A stretch of DNA of 64,000 nucleotides from Bacilli bacterium (GTDB lineage Bacteria; Bacillota_I; Bacilli_A; RFN20; CAG-288), in assembly GCA_022652945.1 (NCBI GenBank), contig JALCRV010000005.1:1-64000 (forward strand), in the 5' to 3' direction. Position numbers and translations under genes: made by a program. The notes beneath the pieces were generated by a model. That model did not search any database. It was not told where the DNA came from and saw only the letters and a program-made list of their open reading frames with translations. Positions 23,396 through 32,414 of this stretch are shown here, piece after piece; positions within the stretch are counted from its first letter, which is position 1, and every line of letters begins with the position of its first letter.

Positions 23396-26365
23396 TTGGC
23401 CTTCTTTTTTCTTCTTATTCTTTAAGAAAGTCACGATGTAGAATCCCCCTAGGCCCATAAGGCCTAATAAAGACATGATAAAACCCAAGGTGAATCCTTT
23501 ATCGGAATACTGGATTGAGATTTTATGCTCACCTAATTCCAGTCCTTTAATATCAACAGTCGAGAAAATATTAAACCCGGTTTTAACATCCTTTTTAGTT
23601 CCGTCGACATAGATGGAAATGCCCTTTTCATTCGGCAGAGTGAAAAGGAAAGTTGAAGAAGCGGAAGTCAGATTAAAGGTTCCTTCAAAGCCAGCTCTAT
23701 TAAAGGAACGAAGGGGCTTAAGAGAGGAAGCTGCCTGCTTTTTAATTGCCTCGATATATTCTTTCAAGACGGAAAGATCCTCGTAATAGACTTCCTCTTG
23801 AAGCTTATAACCGACAACCAGCTTCTTAAAACGTGCCTCTAAAGTATGCGTATGGGTCGAGTTATCTTTAAATCCACGGATTCCCATATGCCAATAGGAG
23901 CCCATTTCATATGAACTTTCATCCAAGATTGTATTGAAGTATTCATTGAAGTAGGCACTGCCGGAGTATGACTCATCGTCTTTTTTGAAATAGAAGTAGA
24001 GATTGTAATTGTTCTTATACGCTTCTTCCGGAACGGTGAATTTCATCTCAATGCTGCTATTGACCGGGGCGTTATAGTACCGATAGGAGAAGTTTGGGTC
24101 AATGGCAACTAATTCGGCTCCTGAAAAAGTATCGTAGGAATCCATCGGGATTTTCTTAAAGATATCCTTCTGGACTTTCTTCCCTTCGGAGTCTATTTCA
24201 TAGACTTGATCAGTCAAAGCTTTATAGATGGCGTTTTGATATTCGAAATCCTCGTACCATTTAATAATCTTGCCTGAGGCGGTCGTCACGCTCTCCCCTT
24301 CGGTCACAAAGGAATTATCGCTTGTCACTGCCATGCCTAAAGGCAAAGCCCAGTTGTTACGATAAACTGATACCGTCTTGACTTTCGGGGTAATCTCCGT
24401 CAGTTTATCTACAGCGCCTAAGGCGTCATTGTAAATGAATAAAGGATGGTTATTCTGCCGCTCTAATGACGTATCGTCGAAGATGTATTTTAGGCCCAGA
24501 TAGCAATTGGCGGCTAAAGTCGAACCTCCATCGTAGCCCTCGAAGAACCCATTATATTGGAAGCCTAATTTACGGGTATATTCTTCTACCGCTTTATCCT
24601 CGGAAGAAGAATAGTGGGATAGCCCTTTAAATCCGTAAAACATCGCATCGTTATCTATTAAGTTATAGGCCCCCGGACGAATGAAAGTATTCTCCATCCG
24701 GTAATTGCCGGAACTGTCATACTTATAAAGCGCATTAAAATCATCCTGATAAATCGTGTCTTTATTGAAAGTCGTCATCGCCTGATACTGATTATCATCA
24801 ATATTGGTGACAACTACTGCTTCCGCTCCCCGATAAGCTGAATAACAAGAAAGCGGCACGATAACTAAAGAGGTCAATATCGCCAGCAATTTAGAAAACT
24901 TCGGATTCTTTTTCTCCATGAACTCATCGAAGAACAGGAGCAGATCGACGATTAAGAATAAGGCCACACCGACGAAGGAAATATTATCTTTAAAAGTGTT
25001 TTCCAAAAGGTCCTTGCTAAAGGCGGCAATCAGAACCGCTGCCAGCATAATAAGCGGCGGAACCGCATAGGACCATAAAGGATTCTTCCCTGTTTTTTCT
25101 ACTTGCTTTGCTCCGAAGTAAGTCAGCATAAAACAGGCGACAAAAGAATAACGAGTCGGGAACCAAGTCGGCGATTTACCACCGTGCATCAAGATATTCA
25201 AAGCGAAGGAATACATGCATAACATATAGAAAAGGAAGAGACCTAAAGCCGAGAAACGCTCCCAACGTGAATAGTTCTTATTAAATAAGAACAACATGAA
25301 GAAAGGTAAAGTCGTCGTCGCAACGAACATCGTAACATACCCTTCGTACTTTCTGATTAATTCTGAGGAGTAATAATTGTTCTCCATAAAGCCTTGAAGA
25401 AGACTGGCAAAGGTCATATTCGGTCCACCGAATAAATAAGAAAACGCTGAAGCCTTAGTCCCCGCCAGATGATAGAAGGCCGCAAACCACCAGGAGCCAG
25501 CTAAAGAGCCTCCGATAATCGAGAACAAAGCAAATGGCCAAAATAAGTTCCACAGCGGGAACTTCTTCCTAACGTTCTCTTTTCGCCATAAACCGTAATA
25601 AGCCAAGCATTTATAGATAAAATAAAAGACTGAGAAAATGCAGATCATCGCCCCGATATACCAAGAAGTCATCAAGCTAAAAGCCAAAGCCAGGGGATAG
25701 ATATAATAACGTTTCTTTCTGAATATATCGTTGATGCCTAAGACGACTAAAGGCAGAATCATCACATCATCCAGCCACATCAGGTTAGAAAGATAAACGA
25801 ATGAGTAGGAACAGAGGGCGTAGGCTACCCCGAAAGCCAGATAAGAAAAGCGGGCTTTCCCATTATCCAACCTAAGCAAAGCGTACATCGTTAAACCCGT
25901 GAGAGAAATTTTGATAATCGAAGTCCACAGCATAAAAGCCGGGATAGCATCATAAGGACAAAAAACGATCAAAAAATTCAGAGGTGAAGCCAGATAATAT
26001 GTATAAATAGACAAAAAATTCCCACCATAAAGTTTGGACATCGTATAAACCAGAGACTCATTGCGTTCCAGTATTCCTTTGAAGTAGCGATAGTAAGCGA
26101 TATATTGCGACTGGGCATCGATCATCAGTATCGTATGTCCCTTTAAAGCGAACGGATAGAAACCATTAACCGCAAAAAGAATCACACAAAGAAGAAAAGG
26201 CAGGACAAAACTCAGGATAGGTAAAATAACTTCCCGAGAAATAAAGAAAGCTTTTTTATTCTCATGCTTTTCTTCCGCTTCGTTGAAAGACATAACTCTA
26301 GCCGCAAAAGGATGTGACTTTTTACTCACTTCCACAGCTCCATTCTTCCCTTGATTCTCAATCAT
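23381..26365 (-). CDS. yfhO: YfhO family membrane protein (putative GT-C glycosyltransferase)
   Basis: A 994-residue protein. The N-terminal half has about twelve to thirteen membrane helices. It includes the family pattern GHTILMIDAQSQYIAYYRYF in the first extracellular loop and PTWFPTRYSFV. A large extracellular beta-rich region (about 520-950) follows, and a last helix sits near the C-terminus. YfhO proteins in Bacilli are needed for sugar decoration of teichoic or lipoteichoic polymers. The gene ends inside a terminator shared with the convergent HAD gene. A weak AGGAAA lies upstream of the ATG. A small membrane protein gene lies 106 bases upstream. Confidence 0.88.
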   Translation of the reverse strand: MIENQGKNGAVEVSKKSHPFAARVMSFNEAEEKHENKKAFFISREVILPILSFVLPFLLCVILFAVNGFYPFALKGHTILMIDAQSQYIAYYRYFKGILERNESLVYTMSKLYGGNFLSIYTYYLASPLNFLIVFCPYDAIPAFMLWTSIIKISLTGLTMYALLRLDNGKARFSYLAFGVAYALCSYSFVYLSNLMWLDDVMILPLVVLGINDIFRKKRYYIYPLALAFSLMTSWYIGAMICIFSVFYFIYKCLAYYGLWRKENVRKKFPLWNLFWPFALFSIIGGSLAGSWWFAAFYHLAGTKASAFSYLFGGPNMTFASLLQGFMENNYYSSELIRKYEGYVTMFVATTTLPFFMLFLFNKNYSRWERFSALGLFLFYMLCMYSFALNILMHGGKSPTWFPTRYSFVACFMLTYFGAKQVEKTGKNPLWSYAVPPLIMLAAVLIAAFSKDLLENTFKDNISFVGVALFLIVDLLLFFDEFMEKKNPKFSKLLAILTSLVIVPLSCYSAYRGAEAVVVTNIDDNQYQAMTTFNKDTIYQDDFNALYKYDSSGNYRMENTFIRPGAYNLIDNDAMFYGFKGLSHYSSSEDKAVEEYTRKLGFQYNGFFEGYDGGSTLAANCYLGLKYIFDDTSLERQNNHPLFIYNDALGAVDKLTEITPKVKTVSVYRNNWALPLGMAVTSDNSFVTEGESVTTASGKIIKWYEDFEYQNAIYKALTDQVYEIDSEGKKVQKDIFKKIPMDSYDTFSGAELVAIDPNFSYRYYNAPVNSSIEMKFTVPEEAYKNNYNLYFYFKKDDESYSGSAYFNEYFNTILDESSYEMGSYWHMGIRGFKDNSTHTHTLEARFKKLVVGYKLQEEVYYEDLSVLKEYIEAIKKQAASSLKPLRSFNRAGFEGTFNLTSASSTFLFTLPNEKGISIYVDGTKKDVKTGFNIFSTVDIKGLELGEHKISIQYSDKGFTLGFIMSLLGLMGLGGFYIVTFLKNKKKKEGQEKDA

Positions 26366-26471
26366 TATTTTCTCTATTTCCTAACCTATTAATAAGTGTC
26401 TTCTCCCCATATTTTCAGCCGTTTTTTTGAAAATCAAAACGAACTGGAACTATAAACTAAAAGAAGCAAAC

Positions 26472-26870
26472 TTACTGAGCTTTCTTTACAAACTTATCAG
26501 CGAAGAAATCAACCCATAAAGGGTAAATCAATAAGCCGATGGAGGCTACGACTAAGAGCCAGTAAAAAACATTCGAGACAACTTCAACTCCGCCGTGGAT
26601 ATTAGAGACCGTCGTAATCGCATAAGTAATAATGAATCCAAGAGCGAGCACAATGCCAAGAATAATCAGACCCACATTGATCATGCCGTTCTGTTCTCTT
26701 TTAGAAATCGACCAATATAAGGAAAAAGAACCGAGAAGGAACTCAAACATAATAAAAGGTAAACGATAAATGCCAAAATTCGGTGACGGCAGGAAAATCA
26801 GATAGAGAGTCAAAAGCGCCAAAGCCGCAGCTAGAACTCCAATATTTTTAATGATCTTTACTCTTTTCAT
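26472..26870 (-). CDS. Small four-helix membrane protein, unknown function
   Basis: A 132-residue product with four hydrophobic helices (about 10-28, 35-53, 64-86 and 98-122) and little else. AGGAG lies ahead of the ATG. No family is recognised. It is in the same orientation as yfhO downstream and the sigma/anti-sigma pair upstream, but gaps of 106 and 73 bases leave operon membership open. Confidence 0.7.
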   Translation of the reverse strand: MKRVKIIKNIGVLAAALALLTLYLIFLPSPNFGIYRLPFIMFEFLLGSFSLYWSISKREQNGMINVGLIILGIVLALGFIITYAITTVSNIHGGVEVVSNVFYWLLVVASIGLLIYPLWVDFFADKFVKKAQ

Positions 26871-26943
26871 ATTTCATGCTCTCCTAACGTAGTTATTTTA
26901 GCATTTAAGTACAATAAAAAAAACCTGATAGATTAATTGAGAA

Positions 26944-27771
26944 TCAAAGATTGAAAATAACCTGAGAAGTCTCGCTTCCATCATTGAAGATGAAAGTCAT
27001 TTGCTTAGCTTTCGTAAAGTAGACCTTTAATGAATAATTCTTCTCGCTATAACTAGCGCTGCCTTTAAAGGCACTAAGGGTCTGATCCCAATTAGCCGGG
27101 GAATATGTAAAGGCCTCCATCTGACTGTTGACAAAGTTTATAGTCCAACTGTAAGTGTCATATTTTAAAATAAGGCCTGTTTTACTTCCCTCTTCCAAAA
27201 CCGCTTCCGCGGAAGAAGAATTCAAAGAAGCAAATAAGCCAGAATCCGAAGAACTATAGATATAAGTCCCGGAAGCAATCATTCCGAAGGGGAAAGAAGC
27301 CGCGCTGCTGACTATTTCCTCTTCTGAACTGAATGCCGCTGCACTCCCAGTTTCTGAATTACTCCCAGCGGATGAATCAACAGCCGAGCCCGTCATCGTA
27401 CTGGAGGAGCCTTGACCACTATAAGAACCAGCCGGAGAGGAAGGGTTGTTATCAGCAGAATTAATGGTTTCGCTTCTGGAGGTAGGCAAGGAAACGGAGG
27501 AATTAACTTCTCCCGCATGGCTATCAGCTGCCATATTGCCCCGTTTAGCAAAAACGCTTGTTAAGAAAATAGAAGCGCCGGTCACCAAGAAAACAGTCGC
27601 AGCGGTAAAAGTAACTAAAACCACCTTTCTTTTGCCCATTTGTCTTAATGAACTTAAAGAAGGATAGTAAGCCCAATCAACGTCTTTCATCACAGTCTGA
27701 AAAGAAGGCCCGGAATAACTCTGGCTTTTGATAAAGATTTCCTTCAGCTTCTTTTCATCTTTAGTCAACAT
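26944..27771 (-). CDS. Membrane-anchored probable anti-sigma factor with Ser-rich extracellular region
   Basis: A 275-residue product. A cytoplasmic N-terminal segment (about 1-47) and a single membrane helix (about 49-72) are followed by a Ser/Gly/Ala-rich linker (about 78-155) and a small C-terminal domain (about 160-275). Its start overlaps the end of the ECF sigma gene by 11 bases, the usual layout for a sigma factor and its inhibitor. No zinc HxxxCxxC motif is present, so it would belong to another anti-sigma class. The role is inferred from context and topology. Confidence 0.65.
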   Translation of the reverse strand: MLTKDEKKLKEIFIKSQSYSGPSFQTVMKDVDWAYYPSLSSLRQMGKRKVVLVTFTAATVFLVTGASIFLTSVFAKRGNMAADSHAGEVNSSVSLPTSRSETINSADNNPSSPAGSYSGQGSSSTMTGSAVDSSAGSNSETGSAAAFSSEEEIVSSAASFPFGMIASGTYIYSSSDSGLFASLNSSSAEAVLEEGSKTGLILKYDTYSWTINFVNSQMEAFTYSPANWDQTLSAFKGSASYSEKNYSLKVYFTKAKQMTFIFNDGSETSQVIFNL

Positions 27772-28312
27772 CTTTTCCTTTCTGCTCCGCCAAGTAATTA
27801 TCGCGGACTTTTTTAATCGCTCTTTGGTATTTGCTCGTCACGACATTGATCGAGACGTGTAGGGTCTTGGCAATCTCTTTGAATTTCATCTCATCGTAGA
27901 TACGCATCCTGACGATTCTTTTTTCTTCTTTATCTAGGGGAGCAAGCATCTTAATCACATCTTCCGAATCATCGATTTGCGCAACAGTCGTCTCTTGATT
28001 CAACCTCTCATCATCTAAAGGCAGGACTTTCTTTTTTCGATTCATCTCCCAACAGATATATTTAATAGAAGAGACTAGATAGTACTTGACGTTTTTGATT
28101 CTTCCCTTGCCTTTCAGGATGCTATTGAAGAAATCAGCGAAGCACTTCTGAACCGCATCTTCCGCAGAGTCTTTATCATCGAGGATATCCAAAGCGATAT
28201 GCCAGATGAGATTTTTATAAGTCTCGTAGGTCTCTTCAAAAGATTTTTCCAGCACCGCTCGGGAACCGGATTTATAAGCGCGATGAAGAGCCTTTTTTTC
28301 TTTTAAACTCAT
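27761..28312 (-). CDS. ECF-type RNA polymerase sigma factor
   Basis: A 183-residue sigma-70 family protein. Region 2 (about 25-95) includes DILDDKDSAEDAVQKCFADFF. Region 4 (about 120-175) includes LDKEEKRIVRMRI and the helix-turn-helix FKEIAKTLHVSINVVTSKYQ. It should direct RNA polymerase to a stress or envelope regulon and be held at the membrane by the next gene product. No Shine-Dalgarno precedes the ATG; instead a TATAAT ends six bases before it, so the transcript may be leaderless. It overlaps the anti-sigma gene by 11 bases. Confidence 0.9.
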   Translation of the reverse strand: MSLKEKKALHRAYKSGSRAVLEKSFEETYETYKNLIWHIALDILDDKDSAEDAVQKCFADFFNSILKGKGRIKNVKYYLVSSIKYICWEMNRKKKVLPLDDERLNQETTVAQIDDSEDVIKMLAPLDKEEKRIVRMRIYDEMKFKEIAKTLHVSINVVTSKYQRAIKKVRDNYLAEQKGKDVD

Positions 28313-28318
28313 AGGAAG

Positions 28319-28347
28319 ATTATAACCCTATTAAGTCTTTTGCCCAA
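28319..28347 (-). promoter_or_regulatory. Candidate promoter giving a leaderless sigma-factor mRNA
   Basis: Reading leftward, TTGGGC (28347-28342), a 17-base spacer and a perfect TATAAT (28324-28319). The expected start of transcription falls at or next to the A of the ATG at 28312. The -35 is weak. Confidence 0.45.
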
Positions 28348-28406
28348 AGAAAGAAAGATTAATCTCCCGCGCTCATCTAATAAGTGCAACTAATCGGATT
28401 TTTCGT

Positions 28407-28437
28407 CAAAAAAAGAGGGTCGGCTTTCCGATCCTCT
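28407..28437 (-). terminator. Terminator of the initiator tRNA gene
   Basis: A stem of five plus four pairs around one mismatch (28414-28423 with 28428-28437) and a four-base loop, followed on the minus strand by seven T. Confidence 0.9.
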
Positions 28438-28447
28438 CATTAATTTC

Positions 28448-28522
<75 letters not shown>

Positions 28523-28551
28523 ATATATAGGACTAATTGGGTCCGTGGTTA

Positions 28552-28580
28552 AATATAGCATAGAGAGTATATAAAAGCAA
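28552..28580 (-). promoter_or_regulatory. Promoter of the initiator tRNA gene
   Basis: Reading leftward, TTGCTT (28580-28575), a 17-base spacer and TATATT (28557-28552), preceded by TGC as an extended -10. It lies 29 bases ahead of the tRNA 5' end. Confidence 0.7.
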
Positions 28581-28693
28581 ATGAAAAAAGCAACGATTTG
28601 GAAAAACTAGATAATTTACTGGAAAAAGTGTGACATAAGGCTTAAATCATATATTCCAAATATAGCCAAATATGCTAAAATCAGGGCATATTT

Positions 28694-30229
28694 ATGACAT
28701 ACCAGCAATTCAGAGCTGAATATAATAAGCTTTATGCTAATAATCCGGAAAAGGCATTTTCTTATGCTAGAAAACTTCTGAAAGAAAATAAGAATGCGGA
28801 TTATAAGATCATCCATTCCTGCCTTTATTTAATAGCCTTCGGGGATTATCAGAAAGCCAAGTATTCTCAAGCGAGAAGAAAGCTGAAAAAGGTTATCGCC
28901 GAATACGGAAAATTCCGCTATTTCCCTACTTATACCAAGGCATTTAACCTGCTAGGTGTCATAGAAGGATACGCCGGAAATAATTATCTGGCGATTTTTT
29001 ATCTCGAAGAAGCCACAAAAATGGCCATCAAGCATAAAATGCTTTCCTTCCTGCCAAGTATCTATTCGAATATCTCGATGATTTACTCTGATCTCGAAGA
29101 TAACGACAAAGCGGGAATCTATCTAGAAAAAGCAATAAAGATGACAGATAAAAACGATCCTAACATCGGGGCGCTTTATCTGAATTACTCGATGATACTC
29201 TTACAAACGAAGGATTATTTAAAATCGCGCGAGATGCTTAACATCTGTTTAGGCCAGTATCATTTCGGCGCTCAGAAAGAATACGCTCTTTATATTAAAG
29301 CCCATATGTTGGAACTAGCCTACGCTTTAGGTGAACTCTCCAAGGCTGAAGAAATTATCGATGAGTTACCCAATCTTCCGCTGGTAACTGATACATTAAT
29401 TCCTTATGAGACCATCGCCAGGGTTCTTCTTAAAATGGGCAAATACGATAAGATGAACCAAATATTAAGTAAAATCAAAGTCTATCAGGAAACCAACCCG
29501 CAAAAGGAAATCTTCGCCTTTACTTACTCCATCATGGCGGAATATTACCGAAAGATCGGAGACTATCAGAACGCTTTTAACTATCTCTCATCCGAAAAAG
29601 ATCTGATTCAAGGAAAACTTAAAGTCATAAGCAAGGATATGCAGCAATCGGTCAGCCGTCAGATTGCGGTCGCTCGGCTTCTAAAAGAAAATCACGAAAC
29701 TAAAATCCTGAATGAAAAGCTTAAAATTCAGTCCGAAACCGATAGTCTGACCGGCTTATATAATCGCCATGCGTTCAACCAGAATCTCATTCTCCACGCT
29801 TCCAAGGTGAAAAATTATTCTTCCTTCGGCTGCGCGATCATCGATTTAGATGATTTTAAAGCCGTTAACGATACCTACGGACATCTCGCCGGTGATCAGG
29901 TCTTGAAGACGATGGGGGATATTTTAAATCGTCATTATTCCTCCCAAGCTCATTTCTTCCGTTATGGGGGTGATGAGTTTGTCGCCCTTTTCGCCTCGCT
30001 AAGCAAAGAAGAGATTGAAAGCGAGATAAAAGGCATCCAAAAAGAACTTAACGAGACACTCTTCACTTCTCAAATAAATAAAGAAATCACTTTCCATGTC
30101 ACCCTCTCCGCTGGTATTTTCTCCTCATCGACTCCTTTGAAAGAAATCATCGAATATCTTAACAGGGCTGACCATGCCCTTTACGTTTCAAAAGCCAACA
30201 AAGGAAAGAACAGCATTACTTCCCTTTAG
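28694..30229 (+). CDS. TPR-repeat diguanylate cyclase (GGDEF)
   Basis: A 511-residue soluble protein. Residues about 1-320 are helical tetratricopeptide-like repeats (for example LGVIEGYAGNNYLAIFYLEEATKMA and SNISMIYSDLEDNDKAGIYLEKA, each given here only as a landmark). A short helical linker leads to a GGDEF domain (about 345-505) with TDSLTGLYNRHAF, DLDDFKAVNDTYGH and an intact active site GGDEF near 424-428. It should make cyclic di-GMP in the cytoplasm. No RxxD inhibitory site is seen ahead of GGDEF. No membrane segment is present. A short four-pair hairpin with seven T at 30238-30257 may end the transcript. Ribosome binding site weak. Confidence 0.9.
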   Translation: MTYQQFRAEYNKLYANNPEKAFSYARKLLKENKNADYKIIHSCLYLIAFGDYQKAKYSQARRKLKKVIAEYGKFRYFPTYTKAFNLLGVIEGYAGNNYLAIFYLEEATKMAIKHKMLSFLPSIYSNISMIYSDLEDNDKAGIYLEKAIKMTDKNDPNIGALYLNYSMILLQTKDYLKSREMLNICLGQYHFGAQKEYALYIKAHMLELAYALGELSKAEEIIDELPNLPLVTDTLIPYETIARVLLKMGKYDKMNQILSKIKVYQETNPQKEIFAFTYSIMAEYYRKIGDYQNAFNYLSSEKDLIQGKLKVISKDMQQSVSRQIAVARLLKENHETKILNEKLKIQSETDSLTGLYNRHAFNQNLILHASKVKNYSSFGCAIIDLDDFKAVNDTYGHLAGDQVLKTMGDILNRHYSSQAHFFRYGGDEFVALFASLSKEEIESEIKGIQKELNETLFTSQINKEITFHVTLSAGIFSSSTPLKEIIEYLNRADHALYVSKANKGKNSITSL

Positions 30230-30287
30230 ACGTCATTGCATAATAGATGCTTTTTTTATAAAAATATCCCAAACAGGGCCTAACAAC

Positions 30288-30317
30288 TTGACTTTTATGG
30301 CCTTAAACGCTTAGGAT
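30288..30317 (+). promoter_or_regulatory. Promoter of the guanylate-kinase-like gene
   Basis: TTGACT at 30288-30293, an 18-base spacer and TAGGAT at 30312-30317, followed by AAGGGGG ahead of the ATG at 30351. Confidence 0.6.
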
Positions 30318-30350
30318 TAAAGCAATCTTCTTATAAGGGGGACTTAAGGA

Positions 30351-30902
30351 ATGATCTTGCTAACAGGGGCCTCAGCGAGCGGAAAGACCGAGACAGCCAA
30401 GATGCTAAAAGTCCTTTTTGGAATCAACAAGGTTGTAACCCATACTACCCGTCCGATGAGACCTGGCGAGAAAGACGGAGTCGATTATCATTTTGTCACT
30501 AAGCAGGAATTTCTCGAACTGAAGAAGATGAATTTCTTTGTCGAGACCACCGAATACAACAATAATTATTACGGGACTTCTAAACCGGAAATCGCCGACG
30601 ATAAAGTCGTCATCGTCGAAACATCCGGAGCTAGAGTCTTCCTCGGATTGAATAATCCGCGGATCGTCGCCTTCCGCCTTCTCGCTTCGAAAGAGATGCG
30701 CGCTGAGAGAATGGCTCAACGAGGAGACTCCAAAGAAGCTATCGATCAGCGTCTGACTAACGATGTCACCCGCTTCGCCGATGAGAATTTCCACGATGAA
30801 AGAATCATCGAAATCAACACGGAGAAAATGTCGATCGAAGAAGTCGCTAAAACCGTTTACGAAGATTATCAAAAGCAACTGAAGGTCCTCGCCTCTAAGT
30901 AA
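30351..30902 (+). CDS. Guanylate kinase-like nucleotide kinase
   Basis: A 183-residue P-loop kinase. Walker A is GASASGKT (residues 5-12), and the GMP-binding pattern is THTTRPMRPGEKDGVDYHFV, followed by FVETTEYNNNYYGTS, which matches guanylate kinase. The enzyme would phosphorylate GMP to GDP. The P-loop differs from the usual GPSGVGKGT of Gmk, so it may be a divergent paralogue rather than the housekeeping enzyme, and I give no gene symbol. A strong ribosome binding site precedes the ATG, and a terminator follows directly. Confidence 0.82.
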   Translation: MILLTGASASGKTETAKMLKVLFGINKVVTHTTRPMRPGEKDGVDYHFVTKQEFLELKKMNFFVETTEYNNNYYGTSKPEIADDKVVIVETSGARVFLGLNNPRIVAFRLLASKEMRAERMAQRGDSKEAIDQRLTNDVTRFADENFHDERIIEINTEKMSIEEVAKTVYEDYQKQLKVLASK

Positions 30903-30910
30903 GTCATCTA

Positions 30911-30942
30911 ATCCCTTCCCGCTTCTAAGGAAGGGATTTTTT
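30911..30942 (+). terminator. Terminator of the guanylate-kinase-like gene
   Basis: A nine-pair perfect stem (30911-30919 with 30929-30937), a nine-base loop and six T. Confidence 0.9.
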
Positions 30943-30949
30943 AATATAT

Positions 30950-30980
30950 AAAAAGCGGGAAAGGATTCCTCTTTTCCCGC
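30950..30980 (-). terminator. Terminator of the glycogen operon
   Basis: An eight-pair stem (GCGGGAAA 30955-30962 with TTTCCCGC 30973-30980), followed on the minus strand by a T-rich run. It lies 12 bases after the glgA stop. Confidence 0.88.
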
Positions 30981-30991
30981 ATAGAAGACAA

Positions 30992-32413
30992 TTAGCGTTT
31001 TAACAGCTTAGCGTACAAGTCCAGATATCCATCGACCTGCTTATCCCAGGAGAAGTCTTCAGCCATCGCTGTCTTAATCAACGGATTGAGTTTCTTTTTC
31101 TTAAACATCTCAGAAACGTAGCTGATTGAATAATCGAAGCAGTTTTCATCCCAGTTAGCAAAGGCGAAGCCATCGGCACCATCGTGGGAATCGTAATAGG
31201 AGTGGACCGTATCGTTAAGCCCGCCGACTTTGGAGACGATCGGCAGCGTGCCGTAATGCATAGCGATGATCTGCCCTAGTCCGCACGGTTCAAACTTCGA
31301 AGGCATCAAGAAGAAATCGGAGCCGGCATAGATCAAGTGAGCTAAGTTATCATTGTAGCCCAAGAATAAGCCGATATTCTGCGGATAACGGGAAGCCATA
31401 TACTTCAGCTTCTGTTCGATATCCCATTCACCTTGCCCGAGGACTACCAACTTGGCATCTTCTTTAATAATATCCGGGATGATTCTTAAGACCCGATCGA
31501 TTCCCTTCTGGGAAGTGAGACGGGAGACAAGACCGAAGACGGGGACATCAGCTTCCGGCTCTTTAAAGTTAAAAGCCGCCAAGAGAGCTTCTTTATTGAC
31601 TTTCTTCCCGACTTTATAGTCAGAAAGAGAATAATTCTTCGCAATATGAGTATCTTTGGAAGGATCGAATTCTTCATAATCGAGACCGTTCACGATCCCG
31701 AACATATCCGACTGACGGAACTTGATGATATTCCCGATTCCATTGAAACCGGTCTTATCGTTCAAAAGCTCCTGCGCGTGAGTTAACGAGACAGTCGTCA
31801 CCGCATCGACGGTGGTGATTCCGCCTTTCAACATCGAGACCATATTGTTAAATCTGAGCAAGCCATCGGAATAATAAACGACCGGGAGATTCAATAAATC
31901 ACCCAGGGAAGCCGGATTTAGATAGCCCTGGAAAGCCGGGTTATGAATCGTCAAAACGGAGCGGAAGCGCATACCGGCATGGGCGCAGAGAAGCGGAATC
32001 AAAGCGGCCTGCCAATCGTGGACGTGGATAATATCCGGATGGAGATTCAGATGGATGATTGCTTTAGCAACCGCCAACTGGAAGAAAGCGAAGCGCTCGC
32101 CATCATCCTCAAAGCCATAAATCCCATCGCGCCCGAAATACTGATCGCATTCCACAAAGTAGAAATCGACGCCTTCCTTCTGGTCGAAAATGATATTGCA
32201 ATGAGTCATTCTCCACCCTTGGGCGACATCGAATGAATCGATTAACTTATAGATATCGCGGACTTTTTCCTTGCCTTTACGATAGAAAGGCAGAAAGACG
32301 GAGACTTTCTCTCCTCTTCTGACTAAGGCCTTAGAAAGCCCCCAAATCACATCGGCTAAGCCACCCGTCTTAACAAAAGGCGACGACTCGCCGGCTGCAA
32401 AGATGATATTCAC
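30992..32413 (-). CDS. glgA: Glycogen synthase (ADP-glucose, GT5)
   Basis: A 473-residue GT5 enzyme. The ADP-glucose motif KTGGLADV is at residues 15-22, and the C-terminal nucleotide-binding half has SRLTSQKGIDRV and PSKFEPCGLGQIIAM (including the catalytic Glu). It transfers glucose from ADP-glucose to the growing alpha-1,4-glucan in the cytoplasm. The start is GTG at 32413, one base after the glgD stop, with GAGGAG at the glgD end as its ribosome binding site. It is the last gene of the operon before a terminator. Confidence 0.97.
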   Translation of the reverse strand: MNIIFAAGESSPFVKTGGLADVIWGLSKALVRRGEKVSVFLPFYRKGKEKVRDIYKLIDSFDVAQGWRMTHCNIIFDQKEGVDFYFVECDQYFGRDGIYGFEDDGERFAFFQLAVAKAIIHLNLHPDIIHVHDWQAALIPLLCAHAGMRFRSVLTIHNPAFQGYLNPASLGDLLNLPVVYYSDGLLRFNNMVSMLKGGITTVDAVTTVSLTHAQELLNDKTGFNGIGNIIKFRQSDMFGIVNGLDYEEFDPSKDTHIAKNYSLSDYKVGKKVNKEALLAAFNFKEPEADVPVFGLVSRLTSQKGIDRVLRIIPDIIKEDAKLVVLGQGEWDIEQKLKYMASRYPQNIGLFLGYNDNLAHLIYAGSDFFLMPSKFEPCGLGQIIAMHYGTLPIVSKVGGLNDTVHSYYDSHDGADGFAFANWDENCFDYSISYVSEMFKKKKLNPLIKTAMAEDFSWDKQVDGYLDLYAKLLKR

Positions 32414-32414
32414 T

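Noticed and set aside
30238-30257. Strong terminator after the GGDEF gene
   Set aside because: The stem has only four pairs (GCAT/ATGC); the T run is good but the hairpin is too weak to list as a firm terminator.
30303-30317. cre-like site in the promoter of the guanylate-kinase-like gene
   Set aside because: Only the central bases agree; about four positions in fourteen differ from the consensus.
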